Source of the DNA: JBPYFK01 sp051984675
GTDB lineage: Bacteria > Actinomycetota > Actinomycetes > Mycobacteriales > Pseudonocardiaceae
DNA: 16,446 nucleotides
Direction of reading: 5' to 3'
NCBI GenBank assembly: GCA_051984675.1
Contig: JBPYFK010000027.1
Span: 1-16,446 of the forward strand
The notes beneath the pieces are model-generated. The model did not search any database and had not been told where the DNA came from. It saw only the letters and a program-made list of their open reading frames with translations. This document shows, piece after piece, positions 13,595-16,446 of this stretch (positions are counted from its first letter, which is position 1; each line of letters starts with the position of its first letter). The translations under genes were made by a program, and so were the position numbers.

Positions 13595-16426
13595 TCAGGA
13601 TTTGGAGGCGCTCTTGGTCTTCGTGCCGGAACTCTTCGTGGTGGAACTCTTGGTCCCCGAGCCCTTCGAGCTGGAACTCTTCGTGCTCTTCGTGCTCTTG
13701 CTGCTGCTGGTCTTCGTGGTGGAACTCGTGGAGCGCTTGGACGTGGAGCGCTTGGTGCTCGACTTCTTCTTCGCCGGCGCCTTGGCCCGCCGCTCGACTA
13801 TCAGTTCCACCGCGCGGTCGAAGGTCAGGGACTCGACGTCATCGCCCTTGCGCAGGGAGGCGTTGGTCTCGCCGTCGGTCACGTACGGCCCGAACCTGCC
13901 GTCCTTGACCACCAGCGGCTTGCCGGTCTCCGGGTCCTCGCCCATCTCCTTCAACGGCGCGGCGGCCGCCGCGCGGCGCCCGCGTTGCTTCGGCTGGGCG
14001 TAGATCTTCAACGCCTCGTCCAGGGTGATCGTGAAGATCTGCTCCTCGGTCTCCAGTGACCGGGAGTCCGTGCCCTTCTTCAGGTACGGCCCGTAGCGGC
14101 CGTTCTGCGCCGTGATCTCGTCACCCGACTCGGGATCCGTTCCCACCACACGCGGCAGCGACAGCAGCCGCAGCGCTTCGTCGAGCGTGATCGCATCCAG
14201 CGACATCGACTTGAACAGGCTCGCGGTGCGGGGCTTGGACTTGTCTCCCTCGGGCAGAACCTCGGTCACGTAAGGGCCGAACCGGCCCTCCTTGGCCATG
14301 ACCTCGTGACCGGTGTCCGGGTCGGTGCCGAGGCTGCGCCCCTCCATCGGGGTGGCGAACAGCTTCTCCGCGACCTCCGCGGACAGCTCGTCCGGCGGCA
14401 GGTCGTCCGGCAGCCCGGCCCGCTGCGACTCCCCGGCGCCCTCGGCGTTGGTCACCGTGCGCTCCAGGTAGGGGCCGTACCGCCCCACCCGCACGTAGAC
14501 CGTGCGGCCCTGGTCGTCGTTGAACATCGGGATGGAGTTCACCTCGCGGGCGTCGATCTCCTCAACACCCGAGCTGACCAGCTTCTTCAGGCCGCCGCCC
14601 CGACCGATCGACCCGTCCGGGCCGACGTCACCGCCGAAGTAGAAGCCTGTGAGCCAGCTGGTCCGCTGCTGGTGGCCGTCCGCGATCTGGTCCAGCTCGT
14701 CTTCCAGGGCCGCCGTGAAGTCGTAGTCGATCAGCCGCTCGAAGTGCTTCTCCATCAGGCCGACCACGGCGAACGCCACCCAGGAGGGCACCAGCGCGGA
14801 GCCCTTCTTCCACACGTAACCGCGTTCCTGCACGGTGCTGATGATCGACGCGTACGTCGATGGACGGCCGATGCCGAGTTCCTCCAGCGCCTTGACCAGG
14901 CTGGCCTCGGTGTACCGGGGTGGAGGGTTGGTGGTGTGCCCGTCCGGGGACAGCTCGGCGGCGGTGATCGCCTGGTCCTGGCTGAGCCTCGGCAGGCGCG
15001 ACTCGGCGTCGTCAGCGAGACCGCCCGCCTCGGAGTCCACCGACTCCACGTAAGCCTTGAGGAAGCCGGCGAACGTGATCGTGCGGCCGGACGCGGCGAA
15101 CGTGCACTCCTCGCCGCTGGCGGCGGTGCCGGTGATGCGCACCGACAGCGTCGTGCCCTTCGCGTCGGCCATCTGCGAGGCGATGGTGCGCTGCCAGATC
15201 AGCTCGTAGAGCTTGAAGCCGTCACCGTCCAACTCGGCGGCCACCTCGCCGGGAGTGCGGAAATTCTCGCCGGCCGGACGGATCGCCTCGTGGGCCTCCT
15301 GGGCGTTCTTGACCTTGCGGTTGTACTGGCGGGGCTGCGGCGACAGGTACTCGTCGCCGTAGAGCTCCCGAGCCTGGTTGCGTGCCGCCGCGATCGCCGA
15401 CTCGGACAGCGTCGTGGAGTCGGTACGCATGTATGTGATGTAGCCGTTCTCGTACAACCGCTGCGCGGTACGCATCGTGCGGTCGGCGGAGAAGCGCAGC
15501 TTGCGGCCAGCCTCCTGCTGGAGCGTGGAGGTCATGAAGGGCGCATACGGCTTCCGGGTGTAGGGCTTCTCCTCAACGCTGGAGACGCTCAGCCGGGCCT
15601 CGGCCAGCGCCTCGGCGAGGCGGCGCGCCTCGGCCTCGCCCAGCACCCGCACCGTCTCGGCCCGGTTGCCGTCGCGGAGCTGCCCGTCCGGGCCGAAGTC
15701 CCGGCCGGTGGCCAGCTTCGCGCCGTCCACCGACACCAGGCGGGCGCCGAACGTCCTCGGGTCGGCGCTGGCACCAGCGTCCAGGGTGGCCGCGATGTCC
15801 CAGTACTCGGCGGGCACGAACCGGATGCGCTCCCGCTCGCGCTGGACAACGATGCGCGTGGCCACGGACTGCACCCGGCCCGCCGACAGCTTCGGCATGA
15901 CCTTCTTCCACAGCACCGGCGAGACCTCGTAGCCGTAGAGGCGGTCGAGGATGCGGCGGGTCTCCTGGGCGTCGACGAGGTCGTGGTCGAGGTCGCGCAG
16001 GTTCTCGACGGCCGCGCGGATGGCGGGCTCGGAGATCTCGTGGAACACCATCCGGCGGACGGGCACCTTGGGCTTGAGCGTGTCGAGCAGGTGCCAGGCG
16101 ATGGCCTCGCCCTCGCGGTCGGGGTCGGTGGCGAGCAGCACCTCGTCGACCGACTTCAACGCGTCCTTGAGCTCGGCGACCTTCCCCTTCTTCTCCGGCG
16201 TGATGATGTAGAGGGGGGCGAAGGAGTTGTCGACGTCGACGCCCAGGCGCGCCCACGCCTCGCCCTTGTACTTGGCCGGGACGTCGGCGGCACCGCGCGG
16301 CAGGTCGCGGATGTGCCCGACGGACGCTTCCACGACGTAGTCCTTGCCGAGGAACTTCTGGATCTTGGCGGCCTTCGTGCCGGACTCGACGATCACGAGG
16401 CGGCGCCGCGGACCGCCCGCCGTCAT
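13595..16426 (-). CDS. topA: DNA topoisomerase I (type IA)
   Basis: 943-residue enzyme that relaxes negative supercoils by cutting one strand through a 5'-phosphotyrosine. Toprim domain: Glu14 in VIVESG and the acidic triad in ATDPDREGEA (99-108). LSAGRVQSVATR (180-191) is conserved. The catalytic tyrosine is Y332 in GYITYMRTDST. The C terminus has four GR(Y/F)GPY repeats of the Toprim C-terminal type instead of zinc fingers (only one Cys is seen), as in mycobacterial TopA, then a Lys/Ser/Thr-only tail of about 60 residues. The usual Pro after VES is Gly. ATG 16426 is used; the frame is open to the window edge, so an upstream start cannot be excluded. Confidence 0.95.
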   Translation of the reverse strand: MTAGGPRRRLVIVESGTKAAKIQKFLGKDYVVEASVGHIRDLPRGAADVPAKYKGEAWARLGVDVDNSFAPLYIITPEKKGKVAELKDALKSVDEVLLATDPDREGEAIAWHLLDTLKPKVPVRRMVFHEISEPAIRAAVENLRDLDHDLVDAQETRRILDRLYGYEVSPVLWKKVMPKLSAGRVQSVATRIVVQRERERIRFVPAEYWDIAATLDAGASADPRTFGARLVSVDGAKLATGRDFGPDGQLRDGNRAETVRVLGEAEARRLAEALAEARLSVSSVEEKPYTRKPYAPFMTSTLQQEAGRKLRFSADRTMRTAQRLYENGYITYMRTDSTTLSESAIAAARNQARELYGDEYLSPQPRQYNRKVKNAQEAHEAIRPAGENFRTPGEVAAELDGDGFKLYELIWQRTIASQMADAKGTTLSVRITGTAASGEECTFAASGRTITFAGFLKAYVESVDSEAGGLADDAESRLPRLSQDQAITAAELSPDGHTTNPPPRYTEASLVKALEELGIGRPSTYASIISTVQERGYVWKKGSALVPSWVAFAVVGLMEKHFERLIDYDFTAALEDELDQIADGHQQRTSWLTGFYFGGDVGPDGSIGRGGGLKKLVSSGVEEIDAREVNSIPMFNDDQGRTVYVRVGRYGPYLERTVTNAEGAGESQRAGLPDDLPPDELSAEVAEKLFATPMEGRSLGTDPDTGHEVMAKEGRFGPYVTEVLPEGDKSKPRTASLFKSMSLDAITLDEALRLLSLPRVVGTDPESGDEITAQNGRYGPYLKKGTDSRSLETEEQIFTITLDEALKIYAQPKQRGRRAAAAAPLKEMGEDPETGKPLVVKDGRFGPYVTDGETNASLRKGDDVESLTFDRAVELIVERRAKAPAKKKSSTKRSTSKRSTSSTTKTSSSKSTKSTKSSSSKGSGTKSSTTKSSGTKTKSASKS

Positions 16427-16446
16427 GGCCGCGGGCGTGCGGCGGC

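Noticed and set aside
13602..14003. Val/Leu/Phe-rich open frame opposite the topA tail
   Set aside because: The hydrophobic look is the antisense of Lys/Ser/Thr codons in the topA tail, not a membrane protein.
15573..16256. 227-codon minus-strand open frame within topA
   Set aside because: Arg/Pro/Gly-rich frame shadow of topA in another frame of the same strand.
1..16446. CRISPR array
   Set aside because: No regularly spaced short repeats were seen; the repeats present are pairs explained by att duplication, arm sites or gene duplication.

Overview
The window looks like the chromosome of a high-GC actinomycete, probably of the Pseudonocardiaceae (a Saccharopolyspora- or Amycolatopsis-like genus). 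The clues are very high third-position GC in the housekeeping genes, a zinc-less TopA with a Lys/Ser/Thr-rich tail, a holB-topA neighbourhood, a type VII secretion (T7SS) type toxin remnant and Methyltransf_19/DUF574. The genus is an inference.

Right part (about 9990-16446) is stable core: a tRNA-Thr(CGT) gene (minus), a secreted wall-anchored protein with a C-terminal LALTG sorting signal (plus), then a minus-strand block holB (DNA polymerase III delta'), a small single-pass membrane protein, and topA (DNA topoisomerase I).

Left part (1-9990) is an eroded accessory island piled up against the tRNA-Thr gene. An exact 86-bp direct repeat (6502-6587 and 9947-10032) covers the 3' half of the tRNA up to the edge of the anticodon loop, plus its downstream terminator. 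It marks a 3.4-kb decayed integrated element that still carries arm-type repeats at both ends and the last 64 codons of a tyrosine integrase. Inside are a GAF-domain gene, a P-loop kinase-like gene and an HD-domain phosphohydrolase gene; the last two appear to have leaderless starts. A degenerate third copy of the terminator/att sequence at 4749, just after a second, 5'-truncated integrase, suggests tandem accretion of at least two more elements. These hold a small secreted four-cysteine protein, a decayed partial copy of its gene, and a 133-aa cytosolic protein.

Further left are a fragment of ku (N-terminal 41 codons) abutting the truncated integrase, an intact DUF574-type SAM-dependent methyltransferase, a frameshifted small gene, a 27-codon acidic peptide gene with its own RBS and a very strong terminator, and a frameshifted remnant of a T7SS-type polymorphic toxin with a partial ADP-ribosyltransferase-like C terminus. 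Overall: a graveyard of integrative elements at a tRNA-Thr hotspot, with a few apparently intact cargo genes.
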